Shown: positions 53,268 to 64,000, counted from the first letter of the stretch. The stretch is 64,000 nt of DNA from Rhizobium sp. RU36D (GCF_900176345.1 NZ_FWXU01000001.1:310001-374000); one strand, 5' to 3'. Notes: generated from the sequence alone by a model not told the origin. Made by a program: numbers and translations.

Positions 53268-53991
53268 CCGCAGCAAGGCCTGCAGCAAACTGAGCATCGC
53301 GCTTTGAGATCAGCTTATGCAGATGCACCATCATGCCGGCTGCAAAGAGCGGGGTGAGCAGGTTGAGGAGTGGGACAGCCAGAAACGCGGCGATCAACAG
53401 GCCCGCCATGAACACGGTTCCTGCATGTTTAGAGCGAAACAGCCTCGCCTCCTCGGCGGTGCGGAACCGCATAGCGGCAAACTCGAAGAATTCCCGTCCC
53501 AAGAGATAACCGTTCACCAGAAAGAAGGCGATGATATTGACGCCGGGGATGAAGAGCAGGAACAGGGCGAAGATATTGCCGATGAGCACCACGCCAAAGA
53601 ACTTCAAGGAGTTGATGATCGCTTCGCCCAAAGGCATGGCCCGGCCCGGCGCATCTGTCGGGTAATCGCGCTTCTCGACGACCTCGGCGACGTCGTCGAG
53701 AAACAGGCCGGCGATCATGGCGGTCACCGTGGAAAGCAGCAGCGCCAGCATGAGTGCCAGGCCAATGCTGGCAAGGATACCGAAGACGAAAGCCAGCCAG
53801 CCGGCCCAGTCAGGCAGATCGGGCATGAAACCCTGGATCCAGGGCATGGCATAGGCGACAAATGTTTCGCGAATGGTGAACCAGAGGGCTATCAGCACCA
53901 GGACCGTCAGGCCTATGACCTTCCAGAACACGGACCGGGTTTCGGCGGCAAACAGGTTGACGAGCGACAGCCGGGCGGCTTCAAAAATCAT
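53248..53991 (-). CDS. EI24/CysZ-like membrane protein
   Basis: A 247-residue protein with five to six hydrophobic helices. It resembles the EI24/CysZ superfamily: an N-terminal paired helix, SLKFFGVVLIGNIFALFLLF, and NGYLLGREFFEFAAMRF. CysZ is a sulfate channel in some bacteria, but function here is not proven. The ATG at 53991 has GAGGAG upstream. It overlaps the 3' end of nth by 20 bases, tail to tail. Confidence 0.8.
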   Translation of the reverse strand: MIFEAARLSLVNLFAAETRSVFWKVIGLTVLVLIALWFTIRETFVAYAMPWIQGFMPDLPDWAGWLAFVFGILASIGLALMLALLLSTVTAMIAGLFLDDVAEVVEKRDYPTDAPGRAMPLGEAIINSLKFFGVVLIGNIFALFLLFIPGVNIIAFFLVNGYLLGREFFEFAAMRFRTAEEARLFRSKHAGTVFMAGLLIAAFLAVPLLNLLTPLFAAGMMVHLHKLISKRDAQFAAGLAAASPLRR

Positions 53992-54090
53992 GCGGATCTC
54001 CTCTGTCGGCCGCTGGAACACTCGCTCCATGTAGGTTCGCTTGGCCCAGGCGGCAAGGCTGTCAGGTCCGCAGACAGGGAATCTAAAGAC

Positions 54091-54843
54091 TCACGGCCAT
54101 GCGGCGGCGAGCAGCAGCATGGCAGCCTTGACCATGGCAAACACCACGCCGCTGACGACGACCATGGCAACCACGGAGATCACGCCGCCGATCAGGATGC
54201 AGACCCCATCCCGCTCCAGAATGCCGAAGGAAAAGAAGCAGATCGCCAAAGCCGGCAGGATGTTTCCAAGCGGTACGGGAAGGGTCAGCACGATGGCCAG
54301 GATCAGGCAGATCAAGCCCGTGAGATATTCGACCGGCGGATAGACCAGGAACTTGAGGCGTGGCCTAAGCATGCGCTCGCCCCGCGCCAGCCAGGGCGAA
54401 ATGCGGGTGACGATGGAGGCGAAATCCTCGCGTGTCATCGATCTGTTGGCGATGATCTTCGGCAGCCAGGGAGACTGGCCCAGCATCAGTTGCGCCGCGA
54501 GGAAAACCAGCGGAGCCCCTGTCACGGCCGACGTGCCGGGCGGTGTCGGAAAGACATTCGGGATGGCGAAAATCAGGATGAGCGCACCAAAGGCCCGATC
54601 GCCCATGGCGCTGAAGATGTCGGCCACCGAAACCCGCTCCCGCGCCGTGTCGAGCGCGATGGAATCCAGGATCTCGGACAGGCGTCCGCCATGCTTGACC
54701 GGCGCCTCCTCCGGCTCCGCCTCTTGCCGCTTCGTCTCAGGTTCCGTCATCCGGGCTTCCTGGCCTTGTTCGCGCCGCGAAGAACCGCGCTCCGTCATTC
54801 CGACATTCTTGCTGGCTACTCCGACATTCTTGCTGGCTGCCAT
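54091..54843 (-). CDS. exoD: ExoD family protein
   Basis: A 250-residue ExoD-family membrane protein with about four helices in the second half. The core begins RLSEILDSIALDTARERVSVADIFSAMGDR, shown as RLSEILDSIALDTARERV / SVADIFSAMGDR, and includes IFAIPNVFPTPPGTSAVTGAPLVFLA, split as IFAIPNVFPTPPGTS / AVTGAPLVFLA. ExoD affects exopolysaccharide and alkaline tolerance in Sinorhizobium. The ATG at 54843 has GGGAGGAAA; an alternative at 54750 also has AGGAA. The first codons contain a tandem 21-bp repeat. Confidence 0.87.
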   Translation of the reverse strand: MAASKNVGVASKNVGMTERGSSRREQGQEARMTEPETKRQEAEPEEAPVKHGGRLSEILDSIALDTARERVSVADIFSAMGDRAFGALILIFAIPNVFPTPPGTSAVTGAPLVFLAAQLMLGQSPWLPKIIANRSMTREDFASIVTRISPWLARGERMLRPRLKFLVYPPVEYLTGLICLILAIVLTLPVPLGNILPALAICFFSFGILERDGVCILIGGVISVVAMVVVSGVVFAMVKAAMLLLAAAWP

Positions 54844-54959
54844 GTGGCTTTCCTCCCGAGTGCGGCAGGATACCGCCACTTGGTGAGTAAACTACGAAAA
54901 CATCAAATAGATTACGGTGCACTTGGCAGGCTTGCAGCTTTTTTTCGGGATAATCGCTG

Positions 54960-54980
54960 GCGTCGGCGCGGGGCCGACGC
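54960..54980 (-). terminator. Hairpin at the end of the peptide ABC ATPase gene
   Basis: GCGTCGGC pairs with GCCGACGC around a GCGGG loop, 4 bases after the stop of the ATPase gene. There is no T-run directly after it, so termination may need Rho. Confidence 0.5.
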
Positions 54981-54984
54981 AGCA

Positions 54985-56829
<1,845 letters not shown>

Positions 56830-56859
56830 AGCCTGCCCTCGACTCGTAAATCCCGCGGC

Positions 56860-58023
56860 TCAGGCCGCCAATGCCGTTTCTGCCAGCGTCACCCAGTAGC
56901 TAATGCCATAGGGGATCGCCTCGTCATTGAAGTCGTATGCGGAGTTATGCAGGTTGGCGGTGTCGCCATTGCCGACGAAAACGAAAGCGCCGGGGCGGGC
57001 TTCCAGCATGTACGAGAAATCTTCGGCGCCCATGGCTGGCGGGAATTCGTCGCTCACCGCCTTCTCGCCGGCCACCTTGCGCATGATGTCGAGCGCAAAC
57101 TCGGTTTCGTCGGCGTGATTGAAGGTCACCGGATAGCCGCGATGGTAGTTGACCTCCGCCCGCGCGCCCATGGCCATGGAGATGCCCGAGGCGATCTCGC
57201 GAATACGGGTCTCCGTGGTGTCGCGCAGTTCCGGCAGCAGCGTGCGCACGGTGCCGGAGAGCTTCACGCCGTCGGGAATGACGTTATAGGCGTCACCCCC
57301 GTGAATCTTGGTGACGGTCACCACGACGGATTTCAACGGGTCGGTTTCGCGAGCCGCGATCGACTGCAGGGCAACGACCACCTGCGCCGCAGCCAGCACG
57401 GGATCGATGCTCTTGTGCGGCTGCGCGGCATGACCGCTGCGGCCATAAATCTGGATGTCGAACTGATCGGCGGCCGCCATGACGGATCCCTTGCGGGTCG
57501 CAAACTGGCCGACCGCCATGCCCGGATGGTTGTGCATGCCATAGACCTGGGAGATGCCGAACTTCTCCATCAAGCCGTCCTTGATCATGGCCAGCGCCCC
57601 GCCACCGCCTTCTTCGGCGGGCTGGAAGATCACGGCGATCGATCCGCGGAAATTGCGGGTTTCGGCCAGATGCTTGGCCGCCCCAAGGAGCATCGATGTA
57701 TGGCCGTCATGGCCGCAGGCATGCATCTTGCCGTGCGTCTTGGAGGCCCAGGCAACACCGCTCGCCTCTTCGATCGGAAGTGCATCCATGTCGGCACGGA
57801 AACCGACGACCGGCCCTTCGCCCTTGTTGCCCTTGATGATGCCGACCACGCCGGTACGCCCAATGCCGGTTTCCACGACGTCGCAGCCAAACGATTTCAG
57901 TTTCTCGGCCACGAATGCCGAAGTCTGGAAAACATCGTAGAGCAGCTCGGGATTCTGGTGGAGATGACGGCGCCAGCCGGCGACTTCTTCTTGCATTTCG
58001 CTGGCGCGGTTAAGAACTGGCAT
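56860..58023 (-). CDS. M20 family metallo-amidohydrolase
   Basis: A 387-residue M20D-type hydrolase. Metal ligands are in [34 protein letters not shown] and the final HNSAYDFND. The dimer domain follows the first catalytic part (about residues 180-300). Family members include hippurate hydrolase and N-acyl amino-acid amidohydrolases. The ATG at 58023 has GAGG 9 bases upstream. Together with the peptide importer it suggests uptake and hydrolysis of small acyl-amino acids or dipeptides. The ATPase gene follows after 30 bases on the same strand. Confidence 0.92.
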   Translation of the reverse strand: MPVLNRASEMQEEVAGWRRHLHQNPELLYDVFQTSAFVAEKLKSFGCDVVETGIGRTGVVGIIKGNKGEGPVVGFRADMDALPIEEASGVAWASKTHGKMHACGHDGHTSMLLGAAKHLAETRNFRGSIAVIFQPAEEGGGGALAMIKDGLMEKFGISQVYGMHNHPGMAVGQFATRKGSVMAAADQFDIQIYGRSGHAAQPHKSIDPVLAAAQVVVALQSIAARETDPLKSVVVTVTKIHGGDAYNVIPDGVKLSGTVRTLLPELRDTTETRIREIASGISMAMGARAEVNYHRGYPVTFNHADETEFALDIMRKVAGEKAVSDEFPPAMGAEDFSYMLEARPGAFVFVGNGDTANLHNSAYDFNDEAIPYGISYWVTLAETALAA

Positions 58024-58345
58024 TGACGAAACCTCTTTTGTTTTTTCCGTTCCCACTCGGTTGTCGGGCATACTGCGCTGCCTCAAAGCGCTTTTGCAAG
58101 CTGCAAATTTCGCGCTTGAACGGAAAAAAGCCCTATGCTTAGATAGCCTAAATTTTGATCAACCCTTTCGGCGAACACGATTGTCGCCTCATAAGCGACT
58201 GACTTCAATGAATGCGGAAAATTCAAAATAACCTAATAAAATCAAGGAGAAACCTGAACACTTGATTTTATATTCCGGCTCGGTCCCAACGAATGGCCGA
58301 CCCGTTGGAAAGCAAACTCCAAAACAACATATGGGGAACAACAAT
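58024..58345. promoter_or_regulatory. Divergent promoter region of the amidohydrolase and peptide-ABC operons
   Basis: A 322-base AT-rich gap. It must carry both promoters. A perfect 11-bp inverted repeat, ATAAAATCAAG (58236-58246) and CTTGATTTTAT (58261-58271), has a 14-base loop with GGAG and lies about 75 bases before the binding-protein ATG. No other gene is supported here. Confidence 0.6.
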
Positions 58346-60052
58346 ATGAGAAACCTGAAGATCGTGCTGGCGAGCACTGCGGCCATCTTGGCATTCACCG
58401 CATCTGCCGCCAACGCCGAGCGCGGCACGGACGGCGACCTAAAGATCCTTTTCTGGCAGGCAGTGTCGACGCTCAACCCGTATTTGTCGGGCGGCACGAA
58501 GGAGGTTTATGGCGCCTCGATGGTGATCGAGCCGCTGGCGCGTTATGACGAGACAGGTGCGCTGGTACCCATGCTGGCAGTCGATATCCCGACTGTGGAA
58601 AACGGCGGTGTTGCTGCCGACCTGAAGAGCATCACCTGGAAGCTCAAGCCCGACCTGAAGTGGTCTGACGGTACGCCGGTCACGGCCGATGACGCCATCT
58701 TCACCTGGAAATACTGCACGGCGCCTGATGGCGGTTGCGCCCAGGCGGCCTATTATGAAGGCGTGACCAATGTTGAGGCCGTCGATGCCTCGACCATCAA
58801 GGTTTCCTTCTCTGAAGCCAAGCCCTATCCCTACAGCGCCTTTGTCGGTGCCCAGTCGCCGATCATCCAGGCCGCGCAGTTCAAGGATTGCATGGGCGCC
58901 AAGGCTCCGGAATGCACCTCGGCAAACTTCGGCCCGATCGGCACCGGTCCGTTCGTCGTCAAGGAATTCAAGCCGAACGACGTCATCACCTTCACCGCAA
59001 ACCCGAATTACCGCGACCCGGCCAAGCCGGCCTTCGCATCGGCGACCCTGAAGGGCGGCGGTGATGCGGCTTCTGCTGCCCGCGCCGTTCTTGAAACCGG
59101 CGAATATGACTACGGCTGGAACATGCAGGTCGAGCCGGAAATCCTGGCCCAGATGGTCGCCGCTGGCAAAGGCAAGCTCGTAACCGCCTTCGGCACGCAG
59201 GTCGAGCGTATCGACCTGAACCCCTATGGCGTCGCTTCTTCGCTCGGCGACAAGCGCTCGACCAAGGAAGCCGGCCCGCATCCGGCCTTGTCCGACCCGG
59301 CCGTTCGCAAGGCCCTGTCGATCGCCATCGACCGCGAGATCATCGATGAAGCCGGCTACGGCGAAGCCGGTCAGCCGACCTGCAACATTCTGCCGGCGCC
59401 GGATATCTATGTCTCCACCAATGTCGACTGGTGCCTGAAATACGATCCCGATGCCGCCAACAAGATGCTGGAAGATGCCGGCTGGAAGATGGGCAGCGAC
59501 GGCATTCGCGAAAAGAACGGCGTGAAGCTCTCCTTCCTCTACCAGACCTCCACCAACTCGGTCCGTCAGGGCACCCAGGCTCTGGTGAAGGACATGTGGA
59601 AGCAGATTGGCGTTGATGCCGAATTGCGCAACGTCTCGGCATCCGTCTTCTTCGGCGGCGACCCGGCTTCTCCGGACACCTTCCAGAAGTTCTATGCCGA
59701 CGTGCAGATGTACACCAACAACTTCGACGGCACCGATCCCGAGAAGTACATGGCCGGCTGGATGTGCGACAAGATCCCGAGCCCGGCCACCGGCTGGCAG
59801 GGTGAAAACATCGTCCGCTACTGCAACCCGGAATATGATGCCCTCGTCAAGAAACTCGGCAGCACATCCAAGCTCGAAGAGCGTGCCGAGATTTCCAAGC
59901 AGCTGAACGACATGCTCTCCAACGACGGCGCGCAGATCCCGCTGATCCATCGTGGCCAGGTATCCTCCCATTCGGTGACGCTCGAAGGCGTCAAGATGAA
60001 CGCCTGGGATAGCGAGCTGTGGAACGTCGCTGACTGGTCGCGCAAGAAGTAA
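58346..60052 (+). CDS. Peptide ABC transporter substrate-binding protein
   Basis: A 568-residue periplasmic binding protein of SBP family 5. The signal peptide MRNLKIVLASTAAILAFTAS ends near AANA. The family core is LKILFWQAVSTLNPYLSGGT, GTPVTADDAIFTWKYC and ALSIAIDREIIDEAGYGEA. Ligands are peptides or opine-like compounds. GGGGAACA precedes the ATG at 58346. A strong hairpin follows before the permease gene. It is the first gene of the operon with the two permeases. Confidence 0.93.
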   Translation: MRNLKIVLASTAAILAFTASAANAERGTDGDLKILFWQAVSTLNPYLSGGTKEVYGASMVIEPLARYDETGALVPMLAVDIPTVENGGVAADLKSITWKLKPDLKWSDGTPVTADDAIFTWKYCTAPDGGCAQAAYYEGVTNVEAVDASTIKVSFSEAKPYPYSAFVGAQSPIIQAAQFKDCMGAKAPECTSANFGPIGTGPFVVKEFKPNDVITFTANPNYRDPAKPAFASATLKGGGDAASAARAVLETGEYDYGWNMQVEPEILAQMVAAGKGKLVTAFGTQVERIDLNPYGVASSLGDKRSTKEAGPHPALSDPAVRKALSIAIDREIIDEAGYGEAGQPTCNILPAPDIYVSTNVDWCLKYDPDAANKMLEDAGWKMGSDGIREKNGVKLSFLYQTSTNSVRQGTQALVKDMWKQIGVDAELRNVSASVFFGGDPASPDTFQKFYADVQMYTNNFDGTDPEKYMAGWMCDKIPSPATGWQGENIVRYCNPEYDALVKKLGSTSKLEERAEISKQLNDMLSNDGAQIPLIHRGQVSSHSVTLEGVKMNAWDSELWNVADWSRKK

Positions 60053-60060
60053 TGCCATGT

Positions 60061-60090
60061 CGCCGGGCGAGCCCCAGGGCTTGCCCGGCG
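60061..60090 (+). repeat. REP-like hairpin between binding-protein and permease genes
   Basis: CGCCGGGC-g-AGCC pairs with GGCT-t-GCCCGGCG (one G-U) with a tight loop, just after the binding-protein stop. Such hairpins often stabilise the upstream mRNA and keep the binding protein in excess over the permeases. Confidence 0.75.
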
Positions 60091-60127
60091 AACCGCATAT
60101 CCTTCGCGACAGTCTGGAGACTATCCG

Positions 60128-61138
60128 ATGTTTACCTACACTATTCGGCGATTGCTTTTCGCAATCCCGACGCTGCTCGTTATTAGCTTCATCATCTTCG
60201 CGCTGCTCGACCTTGCGCCGAGCGATCCGCTGGCCGACCTGCCGCTGACCATTCCTCCCGAGGTCCGTGAGCAAATCCGTGCGGCCATGGGCATGGACCA
60301 GCCGTTCTTCATTCGCTACCTGCTGTGGCTGCAGCAGTTTTTCATCAACGAACCGCTCAACATCTTCGAACAGATCACCGGCATCACCGTCGGTTCGGGC
60401 GAGCGGCTGCGCGTTCTCTCCTGGGCAACCAGAAGCCCCGTCGTCGATCTGATCGTGCAGCGCATGCCGCAGACGCTGTGGGTGGTGGGCCTTTCCTATC
60501 TCTTCGGGGTGTTGCTCGCGATCCCGATCGGCGTCATCTCGGCCTACAAGCAGTATTCGATCTTCGACCAGATCGGCACGTTTGTGTCGATGGTCGGCTA
60601 CTCCGTACCAACCTTCTTCACCGGCATCCTGCTGATCGTTATCTTCAGCTCGCACCTGCAGTGGTTTCCGTCGGTTTACGACACCAACCTCCAGGTCACG
60701 GATTGGGACAGCTTCATCCAGCAGGTCAAGCAGATGGCGCTTCCGGTCACGGTTCTGGCGCTTTACAACACCTCACAGATCAGCCGTTTCGTCCGCGCCT
60801 CCATGCTCGACAACCTGCACCAGGACTATGTCCGAACCGCCCGGGCCAAGGGCGTGAAGGAAAAGGTGGTGCTGCTGGTGCATGTGCTGCGCAACAGCCT
60901 GATCCCGGTGGTCACGGTTATTGCGCTCGGCGTTCCCACCATCTTTTCCGGTGCCATCATCACCGAGCAGATCTTCCGGGTGAACGGTCTTGGGCAGCTG
61001 CTGATCACCGCCATCCAGGGCGCCGACATCCCGCTGGTGCAAACGCTGACGTTCATCTTCGCGTTCCTCATCGTCTTCTTCAACCTGATTGCCGACGTCC
61101 TCTACGGCATTCTCGACCCGAGGATCCGCTATGACTGA
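60128..61138 (+). CDS. Peptide ABC transporter permease 1 (DppB type)
   Basis: A 336-residue inner-membrane permease. The N-terminal helix is LLFAIPTLLVISFIIFALLD, followed by a long periplasmic loop and ALYNTSQISRFVRASMLDNL with the conserved EAA-like loop RTARAKGVKEKVVLLVHVLRNSLIPV, given as RTARAKGVKEKVVLLV / HVLRNSLIPV. GGAG lies 10 bases before the ATG. It overlaps the next permease by 8 bases. Confidence 0.93.
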   Translation: MFTYTIRRLLFAIPTLLVISFIIFALLDLAPSDPLADLPLTIPPEVREQIRAAMGMDQPFFIRYLLWLQQFFINEPLNIFEQITGITVGSGERLRVLSWATRSPVVDLIVQRMPQTLWVVGLSYLFGVLLAIPIGVISAYKQYSIFDQIGTFVSMVGYSVPTFFTGILLIVIFSSHLQWFPSVYDTNLQVTDWDSFIQQVKQMALPVTVLALYNTSQISRFVRASMLDNLHQDYVRTARAKGVKEKVVLLVHVLRNSLIPVVTVIALGVPTIFSGAIITEQIFRVNGLGQLLITAIQGADIPLVQTLTFIFAFLIVFFNLIADVLYGILDPRIRYD

Positions 61139-62045
61139 TGCAGTCGCAAACTCGGCGGCGGTCACGCCGCGCACATCCTATATCGGGAAAATCTGGCAGC
61201 AGTTCCGGGCGCATACCGGCGGCGTGATCGGCCTGGTGGTCTTCGTCTTCATCCTGCTGGTGGTTTATGTCGGCCCCTTCATCCACACCATCGATCCCAA
61301 CAAGATCGATATCAGGGCGAAGAACCAGGGCCCGTCCTGGGCGCATCCGTTCGGCACGGACAATCTGGGCCATGACATGCTGGCCCAGGTCATGGCCGGC
61401 GGACAGATTTCGCTCGCGGTCGGCATTACGGCGATGCTGCTGTCTTTGTTCGTCGGGACACTGGTCGGCGTGGTTGCCGGCTATGTCCGGTCGCTCGATG
61501 GCATCCTGATGCGGATCACCGACCTTTTCCTGGCGCTTCCGCTCCTGCCGCTGCTGCTCGTGATCATCATGCTGTTTCGCGACACGCTTCGTTCGGCATT
61601 TGGCCCGGAGACAGGGATCTTCATCCTGATCGTCTTCGTGATCGGGGCGACCAGCTGGATGCACACGGCCCGCATCGTCCGCGGCGACGTGCTGGCGATC
61701 AAGGGACAGGAATTCGTGCTGGCCGCCAAGTCGAGCGGCATGTGGGAATACCGCATCATCTTGAAGCACATCCTGCCGAACGTGATGAGTTCGATCATGG
61801 TGTCGGCAACGCTCGGCATTGCCTCGGCCATCATCACGGAATCGGCCCTGTCCTTCCTCGGACTGGGTTTCCCCTCGGATTTCCCAACCTGGGGCCGCCT
61901 CCTCTATGACGGCGCCAACTTCCTGCAGATCACGCCGTCGCGCGTGCTGTGGCCGGGCCTGGCAATCTCGCTGACGGTTCTCTCTGTGAACTATATCGGC
62001 GATGCCATCCGCGATGCACTCGATCCACGCATGCTGAAGCGATAA
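61131..62045 (+). CDS. Peptide ABC transporter permease 2 (DppC type)
   Basis: A 304-residue permease. The N-terminal part is a basic tail and a single helix, then GTDNLGHDMLAQVMAGGQIS, the family landmark. The ATPase-contact loop is VLAAKSSGMWEYRIILKHILPN, shown as VLAAKSSGMWEY / RIILKHILPN. The start is inside permease 1 (8-base overlap), so the two are coupled. A terminator follows. Confidence 0.93.
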   Translation: MTDAVANSAAVTPRTSYIGKIWQQFRAHTGGVIGLVVFVFILLVVYVGPFIHTIDPNKIDIRAKNQGPSWAHPFGTDNLGHDMLAQVMAGGQISLAVGITAMLLSLFVGTLVGVVAGYVRSLDGILMRITDLFLALPLLPLLLVIIMLFRDTLRSAFGPETGIFILIVFVIGATSWMHTARIVRGDVLAIKGQEFVLAAKSSGMWEYRIILKHILPNVMSSIMVSATLGIASAIITESALSFLGLGFPSDFPTWGRLLYDGANFLQITPSRVLWPGLAISLTVLSVNYIGDAIRDALDPRMLKR

Positions 62046-62065
62046 TCGGCAGCACGGAACGCTTT

Positions 62066-62094
62066 AAAAGGCATCCCGAAACGGATGCCTTTTT
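62066..62094. terminator. Bidirectional terminator between peptide ABC and TRAP-linked genes
   Basis: AAAAGGCATCC pairs with GGATGCCTTTT around CGAAAC, followed by TTC. It lies between the convergent permease and DUF1850 genes and can serve both. Confidence 0.85.
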
Positions 62095-62102
62095 CTTTGC
62101 TT

Positions 62103-62471
62103 TCAAGTCGGGTCAGGGCACTGCTCGATCACGGCAGGCGCACTGCTTTGAGCGCCGATTTGAACGCAATCGTCTCCATAGCAAAGCGTCCAGGGGGACA
62201 CCGTCGCACCTGAGGCGGCGAGTGTCAGGCGCGGCTGCGGCGCAAGTCCTGGCGTCCAAATCCACCAGCCATCCATCAGGCGGGCGCCCTCACCCGGCTC
62301 CATTCCCGCCCCTGAACCCTTTACCGATGCACGCTCCAGCAAGAGGCCTTCGGGCGTTGCTCGCCACGTCTCTTTCCACTCGACCTTCTCCACCGAATGG
62401 GTCCAGGAAAGCGTAAACGACATGGTCGCCAGCGCGAGTGTCTTTCCGCCAGCGAAAAGGCAAATGCCCAT
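62103..62471 (-). CDS. DUF1850 domain protein (TRAP-associated)
   Basis: A 122-residue protein with FTLSWTHSVEKVEWKETWRA, LLLERASVKGSGAGMEPGEG, and WWIWTPGLAPQPRLTLAASG in beta-rich order. This matches DUF1850, typically found next to TRAP permeases of the fused TAXI type. The start overlaps the TRAP stop (TGATG), so translation is coupled. Signal-peptide-like hydrophobic residues at the N-terminus suggest export. Function unknown. Confidence 0.85.
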   Translation of the reverse strand: MGICLFAGGKTLALATMSFTLSWTHSVEKVEWKETWRATPEGLLLERASVKGSGAGMEPGEGARLMDGWWIWTPGLAPQPRLTLAASGATVSPWTLCYGDDCVQIGAQSSAPAVIEQCPDPT

Positions 62472-64000
62472 CAAGCGGCACTGGGGTTGGCGGATCGGCT
62501 GCGCCACCAATGGAAGCCCAGCACCGCGGCACCCAGGGCGAAGCCGATCTGATCGGTCCATGGCAGGGCCAGCACCACGCTGAAGCCCGCGATCAGGGCC
62601 AAGGCCCGCTCAACCATGGACAATGGCGCAAACAGGAAGCCGACAACGGCGATACCCCACAGCCCGATGCCAAAGCAGGCCTTGGCAAACACATAGGCCA
62701 CCTCGATCGGATAACCCCACACGGCCGCGATCGGCCCGGCGTCCTGGAGCATCAAAGCTGGAGTATAGACCGCCATGAACGGCACGACGAAGCCAGCGGT
62801 CGCAAGCTTGGTCGCCTGCAACGAGATCTTCAGGCCCGATGTCTTTGCCATCGGCGCGGCGGCAAAACAGGCCAGCGCCACCGGCGGGGTCAGGTCCGCC
62901 ATGATGCCGAAATAGAAGACAAACATATGGCTCACCAGCAGCGGCACGCCGAGTTCCAAGAGCGCCGAACCGGCAAGCGAGGAGGTGATGATGTAGTTCG
63001 GGATCGTCGGGATACCCATGCCGAGGATCAGGCAGGTAATCATGGTCAGCACCAGCGACAAGAACAGGTTGTCCTTGCCGATATCGATGATCGCACCGAT
63101 GAAGGTGGAGGCAATGCCAGTGAGCGTCAACGTGCCGATGACGATGCCGACGATGGCGCAGGCGATGCCGACCGGCAGCGCATTCTTGGCCCCTTCCGCC
63201 AGGCTATCCCGGCAGATCGCCAGCGTCTGCCGCCCACCGTTGAACAGCGCGCACGCGACGACAAGCGCGCCGATGACAAGCAGCAGGATATTGACCCCGA
63301 ACCGCAGGAAGGCCGCGGCGGCAAGGCCTAATGCGAGCCAGAACACCACGCGGAAGGCAAAGGGTCCGATCAGGGCGGCCAGCGGTGTGCCAAGGATCAG
63401 CACCACGACAAGCGCCAGGCCCATGGTGCCGGCAAAGATCGGGGTGAACCCGGCAAACAGCAGATAGACGAGGGCCGCCAGCGGCAGGACCAGCGGCCAA
63501 TGCTGCTTCACCGCCGCCCAGGGGTTTGGCAGTTCGGCCTTGTCCATGCCTTGTAACCCGGCCTTTCCGGCCTCCAGGTAGACCATCCAAAAGCATACAC
63601 CGAAATACAGGATGGCCGGGATCAGCGCCGCCTTGACGATATCGGCATAGGGAACATTGAGCGTCTCGGCCATGATGAAGGCCACCGCCCCCATGACGGG
63701 CGGCATGATCTGCCCGCCCATGGATGACGTCGCTTCCACGCCGCCGGCAAAGGCCGAGCGAAACCCGAACCGCTTCATCAGGGGAATGGTGAACTGGCCG
63801 GAAGCCACGACATTGGCCACACCCGACCCGGAGATCGTGCCCATGAGGGCAGACGACAAAACGCAGACCTGCGCCGGCCCGCCCTTCCAGGTGCCGACAA
63901 GGCCCAAGGCGAAATCGTTGAACAGGTTGAGCATGCCGGCCTTTTCGAGAAAGGCCGCAAAGACGACGAAGATGAAGATATAGGCAGCCGAAACGTAAAC
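62471..64000 (-). CDS. Fused TRAP transporter permease (4TM/12TM type), 5' end missing
   Basis: At least 510 residues of a TRAP large-plus-small permease. The frame is open to the window edge, so the start lies beyond base 64000. Typical TRAP large-subunit motifs are ALMGTISGSGVANVVASGQF, GGVEATSSMGGQIMPPVMGA and LILGMGIPTIPNYIITSSLA. Many hydrophobic helices alternate with short polar loops. TRAP transporters use sodium or proton gradients with a periplasmic TAXI binding protein; that gene is probably just outside the window. The DUF1850 gene is coupled downstream. Confidence 0.92.
   Translation of the reverse strand, partial: VYVSAAYIFIFVVFAAFLEKAGMLNLFNDFALGLVGTWKGGPAQVCVLSSALMGTISGSGVANVVASGQFTIPLMKRFGFRSAFAGGVEATSSMGGQIMPPVMGAVAFIMAETLNVPYADIVKAALIPAILYFGVCFWMVYLEAGKAGLQGMDKAELPNPWAAVKQHWPLVLPLAALVYLLFAGFTPIFAGTMGLALVVVLILGTPLAALIGPFAFRVVFWLALGLAAAAFLRFGVNILLLVIGALVVACALFNGGRQTLAICRDSLAEGAKNALPVGIACAIVGIVIGTLTLTGIASTFIGAIIDIGKDNLFLSLVLTMITCLILGMGIPTIPNYIITSSLAGSALLELGVPLLVSHMFVFYFGIMADLTPPVALACFAAAPMAKTSGLKISLQATKLATAGFVVPFMAVYTPALMLQDAGPIAAVWGYPIEVAYVFAKACFGIGLWGIAVVGFLFAPLSMVERALALIAGFSVVLALPWTDQIGFALGAAVLGFHWWRSRSANPSAA

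Noticed and set aside
54798..54843. CRISPR-like tandem repeats
   Set aside because: There are only two adjacent 21-bp copies with no spacers, and they are in frame within exoD.
58439..60655. 738-residue open frame on the minus strand
   Set aside because: It is the antisense of the peptide-binding protein and permease genes, whose families are clear; its own translation resembles no family.

Overview
The window looks like a chromosomal segment of a Rhizobiaceae alphaproteobacterium (Rhizobium, Agrobacterium or Allorhizobium type). The signs are a high-GC coding style, an Omp25-like porin, ExoD, a SitABCD metal importer with Mur-like boxes, many solute-binding-protein transporters, several LacI and SorC sugar regulators, and GC-rich mosaic intergenic repeats. 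No phage, plasmid backbone, rRNA, tRNA or CRISPR was seen. Genus is an inference only.

Layout. 1-4.9 kb: 3' part of a type III ornithine/lysine decarboxylase, GNAT acetyltransferases, an Omp25-like protein and small conserved proteins. 5-9.4 kb: KDPG aldolase, an overlapping CYTH-CHAD pair, a WYL regulator with a VOC protein, and trhO. 9.4-13.5 kb: a TetR regulator divergent from a RidA-family gene with two matching operators, a mosaic repeat between duplicated terminators, and metNIQ. 13.8-17.4 kb: an EAL phosphodiesterase, a GH1 beta-glucosidase and a divergent HxlR/QOR2-like pair. 17.4-24.8 kb: a sugar catabolic and uptake block (Gfo/Idh/MocA dehydrogenase, TIM-barrel isomerase, CUT2-type importer, divergent LacI regulator). 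24.9-29.9 kb: a methyltransferase, xylA, xylB and a LacI regulator, with a perfect 46-bp inverted-repeat element between xylB and xylA.

30-36.5 kb: EmrAB-type efflux with a divergent TetR regulator, a TerC-family protein and an SLC13 permease with RCK-C domains. 36.9-40.1 kb: gltX and class II lysS, separated by a second copy of the inverted-repeat element. 40.3-46.1 kb: an unknown gene, a histidine-rich repeat protein, and the divergent sitABCD operon with two Mur/Fur-like palindromes between them. 46.2-51 kb: a DMT exporter, an SH3-like secreted protein, transaldolase, a SorC regulator and a ParDE toxin-antitoxin pair. 51-54.9 kb: an alkyltransferase, a DUF2244 protein, endonuclease III, an EI24/CysZ-like protein and ExoD. 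55-62 kb: a peptide ABC importer with a fused double ATPase and an M20 amidohydrolase. 62.1-64 kb: a DUF1850 protein and a fused TRAP permease cut by the window edge.

The strongest leads are the histidine-rich protein next to sitABCD, the GCAACGTTGC operator shared by the beta-glucosidase and the isomerase operon, the nested palindromes at the sugar-ABC/LacI junction, and the family of long inverted-repeat elements inside operons. I did not see one clear-cut new defence or mobile system.
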